Source of the DNA: an uncultured Nocardiaceae bacterium
Lineage (GTDB): Bacteria > Actinomycetota > Actinomycetes > Mycobacteriales > Mycobacteriaceae
Assembly: GCA_936936565.1 (NCBI GenBank)
Contig: CAKZIX010000125.1
Coordinates: 15,910 to 79,909 of the forward strand
Direction: 5' to 3'
Length of the DNA stretch: 64,000 bases
The notes under the pieces were generated by a model. It was given only the letters and a program-made list of their open reading frames with translations, was not told the origin of the DNA and ran no database searches. The position numbers were made by a program, and so were the translations under genes. Shown piece by piece: positions 1 to 8,623 of the stretch (within the stretch, counting starts at the first letter, position 1; every line of letters starts with the position of its first letter).

Positions 1-202
1 CTCGATCCTGGCGATCGCCGGCTTGTTCGCGGCCAAACCGCTGGTCGTCGACGGCGTGCTGGGCGATCTGTACGCCAGCAACGTCTTCGCCAAGATCACC
101 GGCGGGGACATCTTGCTGGTCTCCCCGATCCTGGTGCTCGTCGGTGTGGCCTTCGCCGCCGTCACCGCCTACACCACGCTGCGCCTGTACGTGCGGGAAT
201 AA
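1..202 (+). CDS. ftsX: Cell division protein FtsX, C-terminal end (partial)
   Basis: The reading frame is open from base 2 and gives 66 residues before a TAA stop at 200-202. It shows a hydrophobic segment (SILAIAGLFAA), a short extracytoplasmic stretch, a second hydrophobic segment (LLVSPILVLVGVAFAAVTAY) and a short basic tail (TTLRLYVRE). This is how the last membrane segments of FtsX end. FtsX is the permease-like partner of FtsE and activates peptidoglycan hydrolases at the septum. Identification rests mainly on this membrane pattern and on smpB directly downstream, the usual ftsE-ftsX-smpB order of actinobacteria. The 5' part is outside the window. Confidence 0.8.
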   Translation, partial: SILAIAGLFAAKPLVVDGVLGDLYASNVFAKITGGDILLVSPILVLVGVAFAAVTAYTTLRLYVRE

Positions 203-321
203 GAATTCGCCCAAGCGAGCTGACGTAACGTACAAATACTGGGTTGCATCTCGGTGACCACCAGGTTCACGCGAAGGCAGGCGCGCGAACACGCCCGGAG
301 CGAAGCGGAGGGCAGAAGAAG

Positions 322-792
322 GTGAAGGAAAAAGGCCGCAAGGTCATTGCGCAGAACCGTAAGGCGCGACACAACTATTCGATCATCGACATCTACGAGG
401 CGGGGATCGCGCTCGTCGGTACCGAGGTGAAGAGTTTGCGGGAGGGCAAGGCGTCGCTGGTCGATGCGTTCGCCACCGTCGACGACGGCGAGGTATGGCT
501 GCGCGGGCTGCACATCCCCGAGTACGGGCATGGCAGCTGGACCAATCATGCGCCGCGCCGCACTCGAAAGTTGTTGCTGCACAAGCGAGAAATCGAGTAT
601 CTGGTCGGAAAGACCAAAGAGGGCAACCAGACGCTGGTGCCATTGTCGATGTATTTCTCCGACGGCAAGGTGAAGGTCGAGCTGGCGCTGGCGCGGGGTA
701 AGCAGGATTACGACAAGCGCCAGGATCTGGCGCGGCGCACCGCCGAGCGCGAGGTCACACGCGAGCTCGGCCGCCGCGTGAAGGGCATGTAG
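322..792 (+). CDS. smpB: SsrA-binding protein SmpB
   Basis: SmpB (156 residues) binds the tRNA-like part of tmRNA and takes it to stalled ribosomes for trans-translation. The OB-fold core is recognisable: the N-terminal block QNRKARHNYSI, then GIALVGTEVKSLREGKASL, then the basic C-terminal tail KRQDLARRTAEREVTRELG, which enters the empty mRNA channel. I chose the GTG at 322 because a GGAGGG ribosome site lies about 10 nt upstream and the family starts at this point. The frame is also open from an ATG at 244, but those 26 extra residues are not family-like. Its partner RNA, ssrA, is in the same window. Confidence 0.95.
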   Translation: MKEKGRKVIAQNRKARHNYSIIDIYEAGIALVGTEVKSLREGKASLVDAFATVDDGEVWLRGLHIPEYGHGSWTNHAPRRTRKLLLHKREIEYLVGKTKEGNQTLVPLSMYFSDGKVKVELALARGKQDYDKRQDLARRTAEREVTRELGRRVKGM

Positions 793-804
793 CGGCGCAG
801 ACGG

Positions 805-840
805 CGAACGGGGCCTGCCGGGTTCGGCAGGCCCCGTTCG
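805..840. terminator. Bidirectional terminator between smpB and the liv-type operon
   Basis: A perfect 15-bp inverted repeat (805-819 with 826-840) closes a 6-nt loop. It lies 12 nt after the smpB stop and just beyond the 3' end of the convergent livK-like gene, so it can serve both strands. There is no long U-tract, as is common in actinobacteria. Confidence 0.85.
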
Positions 841-850
841 TGTGCAACCA

Positions 851-2170
851 CTACGGCGTCACGCAGGGGGCGTCGTACTTGATCTTCTCGAGGGTCGGGG
901 CCTTGAATCCGGACTGCAGCGTCTTGGTGCCCATCGGCGCGGCGTCGTCGGGCACCGCGATGGTGCCGGTGAAGTTCTTCGCCTCCGGGGCCTTGCCGTA
1001 GGTCTGGTTCGGGGCCAGGCCGTCGAAGTTGACGTCCAGGTCGCCGGCCAGCTTGCGGACCGCGACACGGTTGAGCTTGTCGTCCTTGGCTGCGGCTTCG
1101 AGGATCTGCTTCGTCGGCATGGAGATCGCCCAGCCGGCGATGTAGGCCCAGTTGGCCGGCGTCTTGCCGCCGGCCGCGGCCTTGGCCGCCTCGATGCCCT
1201 TGCTGGTGCCGTCCCAGCCGTCGTAGGGGCTGGTGCCGTTGTAGACGGCCTTCAGCGCGGGCGCGGCCGGGGTCTTCAGCAGGGCGCCGTTCCAGGTCGG
1301 GCCGGCGCCGATGAAGCGTCCCTTGTAGCCGCCGGCGACGGCCTTGCCGACGATTTCGGCGGTCTCGGCGGGGCCGGTCGCGAGCGCGACGACATCGGGC
1401 GCGGCGGCGATGATCTGCTGCACCGGGCCGTCCTGGTTGCCCGCCACCTGGTTCGGGGCGGTCTTGATGGTGGCGACCAGCTGTGCGCCGTTGGCCTCGG
1501 CCCAGCGCTTGGCGCCTTCGGCGTAGTCGCCGCCGTAGTCGCCGGGGAAGGCAACGGCGGCAACCTTGTTCGGCTTGCCCTTGTTGGCGGCGAACCAGTC
1601 CAGGCCGATCACGGACTCGGTGCAGTAGGAGTAGCCGGTTTCGAGCACCAGGCCCTTGTCGGTGTCGGGGAACTGCCAGCCCGACCAGAACGTCCCGGCC
1701 GCGGCCACGACGTTGTCTTTGTCCATGTCGTCGAGGATCGCCTGGGTGTGCACCGTGCCGAGGCTGACCGCGAGCGCGAGCACCTTGGGCTCGATCTCCT
1801 TGTAGGCCGCGGCGTGCTTCTGCGGGTCGTAGGAGGTGTTCTTGGTGTTGGTGGCCAGGTCGACCTCGTACTTGCCGTCGATGCCGCCCGACTCGTTGAC
1901 CTTCTTCCAGAAGTCCGTCTGCCCGGCGTTGACCGCCTGGCCGATGACGGAGAAGGCGCCGCCTTCGAGGTCGTTGAGGGAACCGAGGTAGATGCACCCC
2001 TTGGCCTTGTCGATGGCGTTGGGGCACGGCTCCTTCGTGACGCCGGGGCCCGTGGAACCATCTGCGCCGGCATCGTCTTCGACGCTCGAACAACCGACCG
2101 CAAGCAGCATCGCTGCCAGGGCGGGCAGAGCGGCCGCGCGAACGAACCCGCGGCGTTGTGCTGCTCTCAT
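851..2170 (-). CDS. Liv-type ABC transporter substrate-binding lipoprotein
   Basis: A 439-residue periplasmic-binding-protein type 1 receptor of the leucine/isoleucine/valine-binding family. The N-terminus has arginines, a hydrophobic stretch and a lipobox LAVGC with Cys27 as the lipidation site, so the mature protein is anchored outside the membrane. The text SLNDLEGGAFSVIGQAVNAG matches the start of the first lobe in this family. A strong AAGGAG ribosome site precedes the ATG. It is the last gene of the operon, 22 nt after the second permease. The ligand cannot be read from sequence; the acyl-CoA ligase in the operon suggests an organic acid rather than an amino acid (inference). Confidence 0.9.
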   Translation of the reverse strand: MRAAQRRGFVRAAALPALAAMLLAVGCSSVEDDAGADGSTGPGVTKEPCPNAIDKAKGCIYLGSLNDLEGGAFSVIGQAVNAGQTDFWKKVNESGGIDGKYEVDLATNTKNTSYDPQKHAAAYKEIEPKVLALAVSLGTVHTQAILDDMDKDNVVAAAGTFWSGWQFPDTDKGLVLETGYSYCTESVIGLDWFAANKGKPNKVAAVAFPGDYGGDYAEGAKRWAEANGAQLVATIKTAPNQVAGNQDGPVQQIIAAAPDVVALATGPAETAEIVGKAVAGGYKGRFIGAGPTWNGALLKTPAAPALKAVYNGTSPYDGWDGTSKGIEAAKAAAGGKTPANWAYIAGWAISMPTKQILEAAAKDDKLNRVAVRKLAGDLDVNFDGLAPNQTYGKAPEAKNFTGTIAVPDDAAPMGTKTLQSGFKAPTLEKIKYDAPCVTP

Positions 2171-2192
2171 GTCATTCTCCTTCTGGGGTGAA

Positions 2193-3371
2193 TCAGTAAC
2201 TGAACGGCCAGGCTTTGAAGTAGTTGCGGATGCGCAGCCAGATGCCGAACATGCCGCGTGGCTCGAGGATCACGACGGCGGCGATGAGCACGCCGAACAG
2301 GATCAGCTTGAGCTGCTCGAGGGTGACGCCGAGGATGGCGCCGCTGTCGTCGACCAGGAACGGGAACGCCTGGGTGATCTCCTCCAGCACGCGCGGCAGC
2401 AGCACCACGAACGCCGCACCCATGATGGTGCCGGAGATGGTGGCGATGCCGCCGATCAGTACGATCGCGAGAAAGTCGATGGACAGCAACAGATTCCAGC
2501 GTTCCGCGCTGATCTGCCCGACCACCACCGACAGCAGCGCGCCGCACACCCCGGCATACGCCGAGGAGATGACGAACGCCAGCGTCTTGGTGCGCTGCAG
2601 CGGCACGCCCATCACCTCGGCGGCGATGTCGCGGTCGCGCACGGCGGCGAACGAGCGCCCGATGCGCGAGCGCGCCAGGTTGCGCGCGGCAATCGCAAGT
2701 GCCACGAGCACGGCCAGGCACACCAGGTAGAGCGTCACGGTCTCGTCGACGATCACTCCGGCGACCTTGTACTTCTGCGTCAGGTCGATGCCGAACAGTG
2801 TCAATTCCGCTGGGCGGCGGCCGATTCCGGCGCCGCCGGTGACCTGGGTCCACTCCTGGAACAGATGCTCGCCGAGCATCACCAGGCCGAGGGTGAGCGT
2901 GGCCAGGTAGAGCCCGCGCACGCGAGATGCCAACGGCGCCACCAGGAAGCCGAGGATGGCGGGCACGATGGCGGCCATCGGCAGCCACAGCGCCATGTCC
3001 CAGCCCAGGCCGACCACGGAGCGGGTTTCCTTGCCGCCGAACACCGCGGCGGTATAGGCGCCGGCACCGACGAAGAACGCGTGGCCGAGCGAGACCTGGC
3101 CGGCGAAGCCGGTCAGCAGGTTCAGCCCGATCCCGCCGATGGCGTACACCGCTACCAGCGCAAGCAGATTCGTCACGTCGGTGGCGACGAGGAACGGTGC
3201 CAGCACGGCGCACACCAGCAGTCCACCGGTCCACCACGCCTTGGTGGGGGAGTTCCAGATGGCCTGGTCTTTGCCGTAGGCGGTGTAGAGCTTGGGGCGG
3301 CCGCGGCGTACTGCGCGCGGCGCGCGCACCCGCTGTCGCGTGGCGACCTCGGATCCGATGTCGATCGTCAT
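2193..3371 (-). CDS. Liv-type ABC transporter permease (LivM family)
   Basis: A 392-residue integral membrane protein with a cytoplasmic basic N-terminal extension of about 45 residues followed by about nine to ten hydrophobic segments. The block GLNLLTGFAGQVSLGHAFF is the LivM/BPD_transp_2 signature. The ATG at 3371 overlaps the stop of the upstream permease by 4 nt (ATGA), which fixes the start even though the frame is open much further upstream. It forms the transmembrane channel with the LivH-like permease and is driven by the two ATPases of the same operon. Confidence 0.93.
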   Translation of the reverse strand: MTIDIGSEVATRQRVRAPRAVRRGRPKLYTAYGKDQAIWNSPTKAWWTGGLLVCAVLAPFLVATDVTNLLALVAVYAIGGIGLNLLTGFAGQVSLGHAFFVGAGAYTAAVFGGKETRSVVGLGWDMALWLPMAAIVPAILGFLVAPLASRVRGLYLATLTLGLVMLGEHLFQEWTQVTGGAGIGRRPAELTLFGIDLTQKYKVAGVIVDETVTLYLVCLAVLVALAIAARNLARSRIGRSFAAVRDRDIAAEVMGVPLQRTKTLAFVISSAYAGVCGALLSVVVGQISAERWNLLLSIDFLAIVLIGGIATISGTIMGAAFVVLLPRVLEEITQAFPFLVDDSGAILGVTLEQLKLILFGVLIAAVVILEPRGMFGIWLRIRNYFKAWPFSY

Positions 3372-4318
3372 ACTCGCTGCACTTCCTTGGTGCCGAACAG
3401 GCCGTACGGGGACACGAGCAGGACCGCGAACATCAGCACGTACGGCATGACGACGTCGAAGTTGGCGCCCAGCCACGGCGCCACATCCGGCTGGTAGGTC
3501 TTGGTGAGGGCTTCGGCCCAGCCGACGGCGATGCCGCCGATGACTGCGCCCTTGATGGAGTCCAGGCCGCCGATGATGATGGCGGGCAACGCTTTCAGTG
3601 CGACGAGCGCGGCCGCGGCGGCGACGCCGCCCGGCGCGGTGCCGAGCAGGATGCCGCCGCAGGCGGCCAGTGCACCGGCCAGCGCCCAGGACAGTGAGAA
3701 GATGGTGCCGGCCGAAATGCCCTGTGCCATCGCGGTTTCCTGGTCGGCTGCGGTGGCCCGCATCGCCAACCCGTACCGCGAGCGCGCCAGCCACAGCGCC
3801 AGCGCGCCGATGATGACTACGGCGGCAACGACTTTGAAGATGTCGACGTAGCCGACGGTGACGCCGCCGACACACGGTGCCTGCACTCCGGCCACGTCGC
3901 CGGTGGCGGCGCGGGTGCCGCCCAGGCACAGGCTGCGCAGGCCCCACGGATCGCCCGAGGTGATGACGTCGGGTCCGAACATCTTGTTGGCCACCACGAG
4001 TCCGGCCGCGAACAGCCCGACGGTCACCAGCGTGGCAGAGAACGGCGGCTGTCCGACCATGGGCCGCATGGCAATCCGCTCGGTGGCCCCGGCGATCAGG
4101 GCGACCGCCGCCACCGCGAGCACTGCGGCCAGCGCGAACGGCAGCCCGGCCGCGTCCACCAGCTTGAAGCTGATCCAGGTGCCGAAGATCATGAACACCG
4201 GCTGCGCGAAGTTCATCACGCCGGTGGCCCGGAAGATGATCACGAACCCGACCGCGATCAGCGCGTACATCGCCCCGAGACCGGTTCCGCGGACGAGGGA
4301 TTCGACGAACTCGATCAT
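3368..4318 (-). CDS. Liv-type ABC transporter permease (LivH family)
   Basis: A 316-residue membrane protein with about eight hydrophobic segments. The N-terminal block MYALIAVGFVIIFRATGVMN is typical of LivH, the shorter of the two permeases. Its ATG overlaps the stop of the acyl-CoA ligase gene (ATGA) and its own stop overlaps the LivM start in the same way, so the three genes are translationally coupled. An extracytoplasmic stretch of about 60 residues holding two cysteines (SLCLGG and APCVGG) lies near the middle and may form a disulfide. Confidence 0.93.
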   Translation of the reverse strand: MIEFVESLVRGTGLGAMYALIAVGFVIIFRATGVMNFAQPVFMIFGTWISFKLVDAAGLPFALAAVLAVAAVALIAGATERIAMRPMVGQPPFSATLVTVGLFAAGLVVANKMFGPDVITSGDPWGLRSLCLGGTRAATGDVAGVQAPCVGGVTVGYVDIFKVVAAVVIIGALALWLARSRYGLAMRATAADQETAMAQGISAGTIFSLSWALAGALAACGGILLGTAPGGVAAAAALVALKALPAIIIGGLDSIKGAVIGGIAVGWAEALTKTYQPDVAPWLGANFDVVMPYVLMFAVLLVSPYGLFGTKEVQRV

Positions 4319-6237
4319 GACTGCACCGCGCTCGGTGCGTTGTCGTTCATGGGTGTGCCTTCTGCTGTGTGCACCGACTGCAGGTCCCCGCCCGCATGAT
4401 CGGTGCAGTTGGCGTACATGTCGTCGATCAGGTGATCGAACGACTTGATCAGGGCGGCGCGCTTGACCTTTCGGGTCGCGGTGAGTTCGCCGTCTTCGTG
4501 GTCGAGCTGCTTGCGCAGCATGCGGAACTTGCGGATGTGCTCCACCCGCGCGAACTTCTCGTTGCCGGCCACCACCGCCGCGCGCACCAACTCCATCACC
4601 TCGGCCTTGCCGGCCAGGTCGTGGTAGGTGGTGTACTGAATTCCCTTGCGGGAGGCCCAGTCTGCGACAACGTCGTACTCGATGGCGATCAGCGCGGTCA
4701 GGTACGCCCGCCCGTCGCCGACGACCACGGCCTCGTTGACGAACGGCGAGGTCTTGATCTCGTTCTCGATTTCGGCGGGAGAGATGTTCTTGCCGCCCGC
4801 GGTGATCAGAATGTCCTTGCTCCGGCCCACCAGCCGCAAGTACGTCTCGTCCACCCATTCGCCCAGGTCGCCCGTGCGCAGCCAGCCGTCGGCGGTGAAT
4901 GTGTCGGCGGTGGCCTCCGGCTTGCCCCAGTAGCCGACGAAGTTGCCGGCGTGGCGCGTCTGGATCTCGCGGGTGTCGGGGTCGATGCGCACCTCGATGC
5001 CCGGCAGCACCTCGCCGACGGTGCCGAGACGTTGCCTGCCGAGCCGGGTGGCGGTGGCCAGCGCCGTGTTCTCGGTCATGCCGTAGGCCTCGGTGACCTG
5101 CACGCCGAGTCCGAGGAAGAACTCCAGGACGTCCGGCGAAATCGGCGCCGCCGCCGACAGCGCGGCACGCACGTGGCGCAAGCCCAGCCGTTCGCGCAGC
5201 GCCCGGAACACCAGCACCCACCCGAGCGCGTACCACAGGCGAGTGCCCGCGGTGTGCGCGCCGCCGTTGGCAAGCCGTTGCCGCGCAACCCGTCCCGCGA
5301 TCCGCTCCGCGACGCGCCAGCTCAGCCGCTTGAGCGGCGTCGCCGAGGACATCTTGGATTCGACAGTGGCCCGCATCTTCTCCCACACCCGCGGCACCCC
5401 GAAGAACACCGTCGGCTGCACCTCGGCGAGGTCGCTCGAGATGGTGTCGAACGACTCCGCGAAGTGCACGACGACCCCGCAGCAGGCGTTGTTCCAGGTG
5501 GTCAGCGCCCGCTCGGCAACGTGGCACAGCGGCAGGTAGGACAGGGTCACGTCGTTCTCGCCCGGCACCGCGGTGAGCAGCGCCTCGCCGGAGCGCACCT
5601 TGTCGACGTAGAAGCTGACGTTGGCCACCGACAGCATCGCACCCTTCGGCGGGCCGGTGGTGCCCGAGGTGTACACCAGCGTCGCGAGGTCCTCCGCGGT
5701 TGCGCTGCTTCGGATTTCGTCGAGCAGTCCGGGATGTTCGCTGCGGTGCGCGACGCCGCGGGCGCGCAGCTGCGCCCAGGACATCAGGCGCGCGTCGTCG
5801 TAGCCGGTCAGGCCGCGCGGCTCCAGGTAGACGATGGTCTCCAGCTGCGGGCAGCGCTCCCACACCGCCATCGCCTTGTCCACCTGCTCCTGATCTTGTG
5901 CGACCAGCACTTTCACGCCGGAGTCGGCGAGCACGTGCTCGATCTCCGCCGCCGGGCTGGTGGGGTAGAACCCCACGGTCACCGCGCGCAGCGACAGCGC
6001 GCCGAGATCGGCATACAGCCACTCGCACCGGTTTTCCGACAGCACGCCGACGCGGTCGCCGGCCTGCACGCCGAGCGCGGCCAGCGCGTGTGCGGTGACG
6101 GTGCGCTCCTCGTCGTATGCGGCCCAGGTGATCTGGCGCCAGACGCCGAACTCCTTCTCGCGCAGAGCAACTGTGTCCGGGGTGCGCGCCGCCCGGGCGG
6201 CCACCAGGTCCGGCAGCCGGTGCAGGGTGGTGGTCAC
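4315..6237 (-). CDS. AMP-dependent acyl-CoA synthetase (long-chain fatty-acid-CoA ligase type)
   Basis: A 640-residue adenylate-forming enzyme. The ATP-binding motif TSGTTGPPKG is at residues 190-199, the YGMTE motif near 400 and GWLRTGDLG near 460. It first makes an acyl adenylate and then the acyl-CoA. I start it at the GTG at 6237, whose bases overlap the stop of the ATPase gene (GTGA); the frame runs open further upstream inside that gene. Placement between the ATPase and permease genes of a Liv-type transporter suggests that it activates the imported acid directly. The length and motifs fit the FadD15-like group; the chain length of the substrate is unknown. Confidence 0.9.
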   Translation of the reverse strand: MTTTLHRLPDLVAARAARTPDTVALREKEFGVWRQITWAAYDEERTVTAHALAALGVQAGDRVGVLSENRCEWLYADLGALSLRAVTVGFYPTSPAAEIEHVLADSGVKVLVAQDQEQVDKAMAVWERCPQLETIVYLEPRGLTGYDDARLMSWAQLRARGVAHRSEHPGLLDEIRSSATAEDLATLVYTSGTTGPPKGAMLSVANVSFYVDKVRSGEALLTAVPGENDVTLSYLPLCHVAERALTTWNNACCGVVVHFAESFDTISSDLAEVQPTVFFGVPRVWEKMRATVESKMSSATPLKRLSWRVAERIAGRVARQRLANGGAHTAGTRLWYALGWVLVFRALRERLGLRHVRAALSAAAPISPDVLEFFLGLGVQVTEAYGMTENTALATATRLGRQRLGTVGEVLPGIEVRIDPDTREIQTRHAGNFVGYWGKPEATADTFTADGWLRTGDLGEWVDETYLRLVGRSKDILITAGGKNISPAEIENEIKTSPFVNEAVVVGDGRAYLTALIAIEYDVVADWASRKGIQYTTYHDLAGKAEVMELVRAAVVAGNEKFARVEHIRKFRMLRKQLDHEDGELTATRKVKRAALIKSFDHLIDDMYANCTDHAGGDLQSVHTAEGTPMNDNAPSAVQS

Positions 6238-7046
6238 GACGTCGCCTCCTCGAGCAGCGCCTCGGCTTCTTCGGCGGAGTCGGTGTCGGCGCCACCCAGG
6301 TAGGCGGCGATGACCGCGGGATCGCGCTGCACCTCGGCGGGAGTGCCGAGAGAAATCCGTTTTCCGAAGTCCAGCACCATGATTCGGTCCGCGAGATCCA
6401 TCACCAGACGCATATCGTGCTCGACCATGATCATCGAGATGTGCAGTTCCTGGCGGATGTCGGAGATGAACCGCGCCATGTCCTCGGTCTCCTCGACGTT
6501 CATCCCGGCCACGGGCTCGTCGAGCAGCAGGAGCTTGGGTTCCATCGCCAGCGCGCGGGCGAGTTCCACCCGCTTCTTGATCCCGTAGGGCAGCATGCCG
6601 ACCGGCTGGTGGCGTACCGGCGCGAGTTCCAGGAATTCGATGAGCCCCTCGGCAAAACGACGCGCGCCCAGCTCCGCGCGACGTGCCCGCCCGACATGCA
6701 ACGCGGCCTCGAATGCGCTGTAGCGCAGGTGAATGTGACGTCCGAGCTTGATGTTGTCGAGCACCGTCAGGTTGTCGAACAGCTCGATGTTCTGGAACAT
6801 GCGGGCCACCCCGCGGCGCGCGATCGCGTCCGGGCGCTGGCCCAGCAGCGGCTCCCCGTCGAGGGTCACGGTGCCTTCCTGTGGGCGGTACACCCCGGAC
6901 AGGCAGTTGAAGATGGACGTCTTGCCGGCGCCGTTGGGTCCGATCACGGCGAACAGCTCGCCGTCGGCCACGTCGAAGGCAACCCCCGACAGTGCATGTG
7001 TGCCACCGAAGCGCAGGCTCAGGTCGCAGACGTTCAGGACGTTCAT
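6234..7046 (-). CDS. Liv-type ABC transporter ATP-binding protein (LivG family)
   Basis: A 270-residue ATPase. Walker A is GPNGAGKT at residues 36-43 and Walker B is LLLLDEP. The signature region reads LPYGIKKR in place of LSGGQ-type text, so the usual serine and paired glycines are absent, a variation seen in some LivG proteins. An ATG nine bases upstream (7055) is possible, but the ATG at 7044-7046 overlaps the stop of the upstream ATPase gene in the same ATGA arrangement as the other junctions of this operon. The long insertion between Walker A and the signature is characteristic of LivG. Confidence 0.92.
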   Translation of the reverse strand: MNVLNVCDLSLRFGGTHALSGVAFDVADGELFAVIGPNGAGKTSIFNCLSGVYRPQEGTVTLDGEPLLGQRPDAIARRGVARMFQNIELFDNLTVLDNIKLGRHIHLRYSAFEAALHVGRARRAELGARRFAEGLIEFLELAPVRHQPVGMLPYGIKKRVELARALAMEPKLLLLDEPVAGMNVEETEDMARFISDIRQELHISMIMVEHDMRLVMDLADRIMVLDFGKRISLGTPAEVQRDPAVIAAYLGGADTDSAEEAEALLEEATS

Positions 7047-7825
7047 GCAATCCACCGCTTCCGGCGCTTGTAGCGCTTGAGATCTCGGTAGCTCACGCCC
7101 TCGGCGCCGAGCCCGAGGTAGAACTCCTTGATGTCGGAGTTCTCCTGCAAATCCTTTGCGGGAGCGTCCATAACGATCTTTCCGTTCTCCATCACGTAGC
7201 CGTGCGAGGCGATCGACAGCGCCATCGCGGCGTTCTGCTCGACGAGCAGCACCCCGGTGCCGGACTGCGCGATCTCCACGATCAGGTCACGGATGCGCGC
7301 CACCACCAGCGGCGCCAGGCCCAGGCTGGGCTCGTCGAGAAGCAGGTATTTCGGGTCCGACATCAGGGCCCGCCCGATCGCCAGCATCTGCTGCTCGCCG
7401 CCGGAGAGGAACCCCGCGCGCTGGGCGCGGCGCTCCTTCAGAATCGGGAACATCGTGTAGATGCGTTCCAGATTCGGGGCGATCGTCGACCGCTTGCGTG
7501 TGTGCGCGCCGACCAGCAGATTCTCTTCGACGGTGAACTCGACGAAGATGCGCCGGCCCTCCATCACCTGCCCGATCCCGGCCCGCACCACGGCGGCCGG
7601 ATCGGCCTCGGTGATCGCCGTGCCGTCCACCGTGACCGTGCCCGCCGCGATTTTGCCCCGATGCGTGTCGAGCAGGCCGGTGATGGCCCGCAACGTCGAC
7701 GTTTTGCCTGCTCCGTTGGCGCCGAGCAACGTCACGATCTGAGCGGGAGCCACGTCGAGGCTCACTCCCTTGCAGACCAGGATGACGTCCTCGTACACCA
7801 CTTCCAGGTTGCGAACTTCCAGCAT
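7043..7825 (-). CDS. Liv-type ABC transporter ATP-binding protein (LivF family)
   Basis: First gene of the six-gene operon. It encodes a 260-residue ATPase with Walker A GANGAGKT at 35-42, the signature FLSGGEQQ, Walker B KYLLLDEP and the H-loop region VLLVEQN typical of LivF. The C-terminus is unusually basic (LKRYKRRKRWIA). The ATG is preceded by a GGGAG ribosome site. Transcription must begin in 7826-8126, the intergenic stretch shared with ssrA, because all downstream genes overlap or lie within about 20 nt. Confidence 0.93.
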   Translation of the reverse strand: MLEVRNLEVVYEDVILVCKGVSLDVAPAQIVTLLGANGAGKTSTLRAITGLLDTHRGKIAAGTVTVDGTAITEADPAAVVRAGIGQVMEGRRIFVEFTVEENLLVGAHTRKRSTIAPNLERIYTMFPILKERRAQRAGFLSGGEQQMLAIGRALMSDPKYLLLDEPSLGLAPLVVARIRDLIVEIAQSGTGVLLVEQNAAMALSIASHGYVMENGKIVMDAPAKDLQENSDIKEFYLGLGAEGVSYRDLKRYKRRKRWIA

Positions 7826-8126
7826 GCCGCTCCCGACCTCCGCTCGGCCGCCAGCCTGCGGCGCGCCGAATGGGGTGGACAGTATTGCGATTTGTCCGCT
7901 TCCGGGAGAGTTTTCCGGGACCTACTTCTGGGTAATAAGTGTCTTCTATCCACAGCGCCTGGTCCGGGCCGGTCGGGCAACGTCGGGCGGCTGTGTGCGG
8001 GCCTCGGCTAGACCTACCGGCCGCCACGCACCCGTGCAGCCGGCGCCGGAGCCGTTGCGGATATCGGGATGAGATCGCGGGGCGGCGGCGTTACAATGGA
8101 TAGCCCGGTCAACCACCGGGACGTAC
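7826..8126. promoter_or_regulatory. Divergent intergenic region between the liv-type operon and ssrA
   Basis: Three hundred bases with no credible gene. It must carry the promoter of the minus-strand operon and that of ssrA. For ssrA a TACAAT hexamer at 8092-8097 is a good -10 element about 30 nt before the mature 5' end; I see no matching -35. A small stem (CCCGGT / ACCGGG, 8104-8119) lies between this hexamer and the tmRNA and could be a leader removed by processing. Confidence 0.5.
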
Positions 8127-8500
8127 GGGGCTGAACGGTTTCGACTGCGTACGTAGATCCAAGGGAAGCGTGCCGGTGCAGGCTGGAGACCACCGTTGAG
8201 CGTCGCAGCAACCAATTAAGCGCCAACCCTGTTGAGCGCGACGCGTACGCTCTCGCTGCCTAAGCGAAGCTAGCGTCTGTCAGCCCGGATTCGCCTTCGG
8301 TCCGGAACCTGGCATCGACTAGAAGGATCACCGTCCACCGCGGTCGCGGCGGCGGACGGGACACCAAACAGCGACTGGGATCGTCATCACGGCTGGTTCG
8401 CGAGACTGTGAGATACCGAGTAAAGACATAGCGAACTGCGCACGGAGAAGCCTTGGAGAAGCGACGGAGGACCCGGGTTCAATTCCCGGCAGCTCCACCA
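8127..8500 (+). ncRNA. ssrA: Transfer-messenger RNA (tmRNA)
   Basis: A 374-nt one-piece tmRNA. It starts with GGGGCTGAACGGTTTCGACT and ends with a T-arm (GGGTTCAATTCCC) and an encoded CCA, so the two ends form the tRNA-Ala-like domain. Large parts match the mycobacterial tmRNA as I remember it, for example the block around the resume codon and the pseudoknot region near 8380-8450. The tag reading frame runs 8222-8263 and encodes ANPVERDAYALAA before TAA. The ALAA end is the standard protease degron. SmpB is encoded 7 kb upstream. The 3' end doubles as the prophage attachment site. Confidence 0.97.
8470..8500. other. attL core region (3' end of ssrA)
   Basis: The prophage begins directly after the CCA end of ssrA, and an integrase gene follows 123 nt later. 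Integration into the T-arm/acceptor end of tmRNA is a common choice of tyrosine integrases, because the phage attP carries a copy of this segment and leaves the RNA intact. The exact crossover point cannot be placed without the right junction, and no second copy of this segment was seen up to 64000. Confidence 0.7.
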
Positions 8501-8556
8501 CTTGTTGGCTGGTCACAGGAGGTAATTTACATCAACCCCAGCGCTGGGAACAGCGT

Positions 8557-8588
8557 TCGGGAACATATCGGGCGTACTCGGGCATATG
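8557..8588 (+). repeat. Tandem TCGGG repeats, probable integrase arm-type sites
   Basis: Three adjacent units start at 8557, 8568 and 8578, each beginning TCGGG and continuing with an A/T-containing half (AACATA, CGTAC, CATATG). The period is 10-11 bp, one helical turn. A 12-bp palindrome CCCAGCGCTGGG lies just upstream at 8537-8548. Their place between the att core and the integrase start suggests arm-type sites bound by the integrase N-terminal domain, possibly also controlling its own gene. Confidence 0.55.
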
Positions 8589-8623
8589 CTGGGATCACTC
8601 CAGCGTTCTCGAGAGGTTTCAGC

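Noticed and set aside
708..2093. Long Arg-rich open frame on the minus strand over the receptor gene
   Set aside because: Out-of-frame shadow of the receptor gene; composition is Arg/Gly/Ala-rich without any domain.
2167..3237. Second minus-strand frame over the LivM gene
   Set aside because: Shadow frame; the LivM frame has the membrane segments and family motifs.
8453..8623. N-terminal extension of the integrase into ssrA
   Set aside because: These codons overlap the tmRNA 3' end and the arm-site repeats; the ATG at 8624 has the ribosome site and family-like start.
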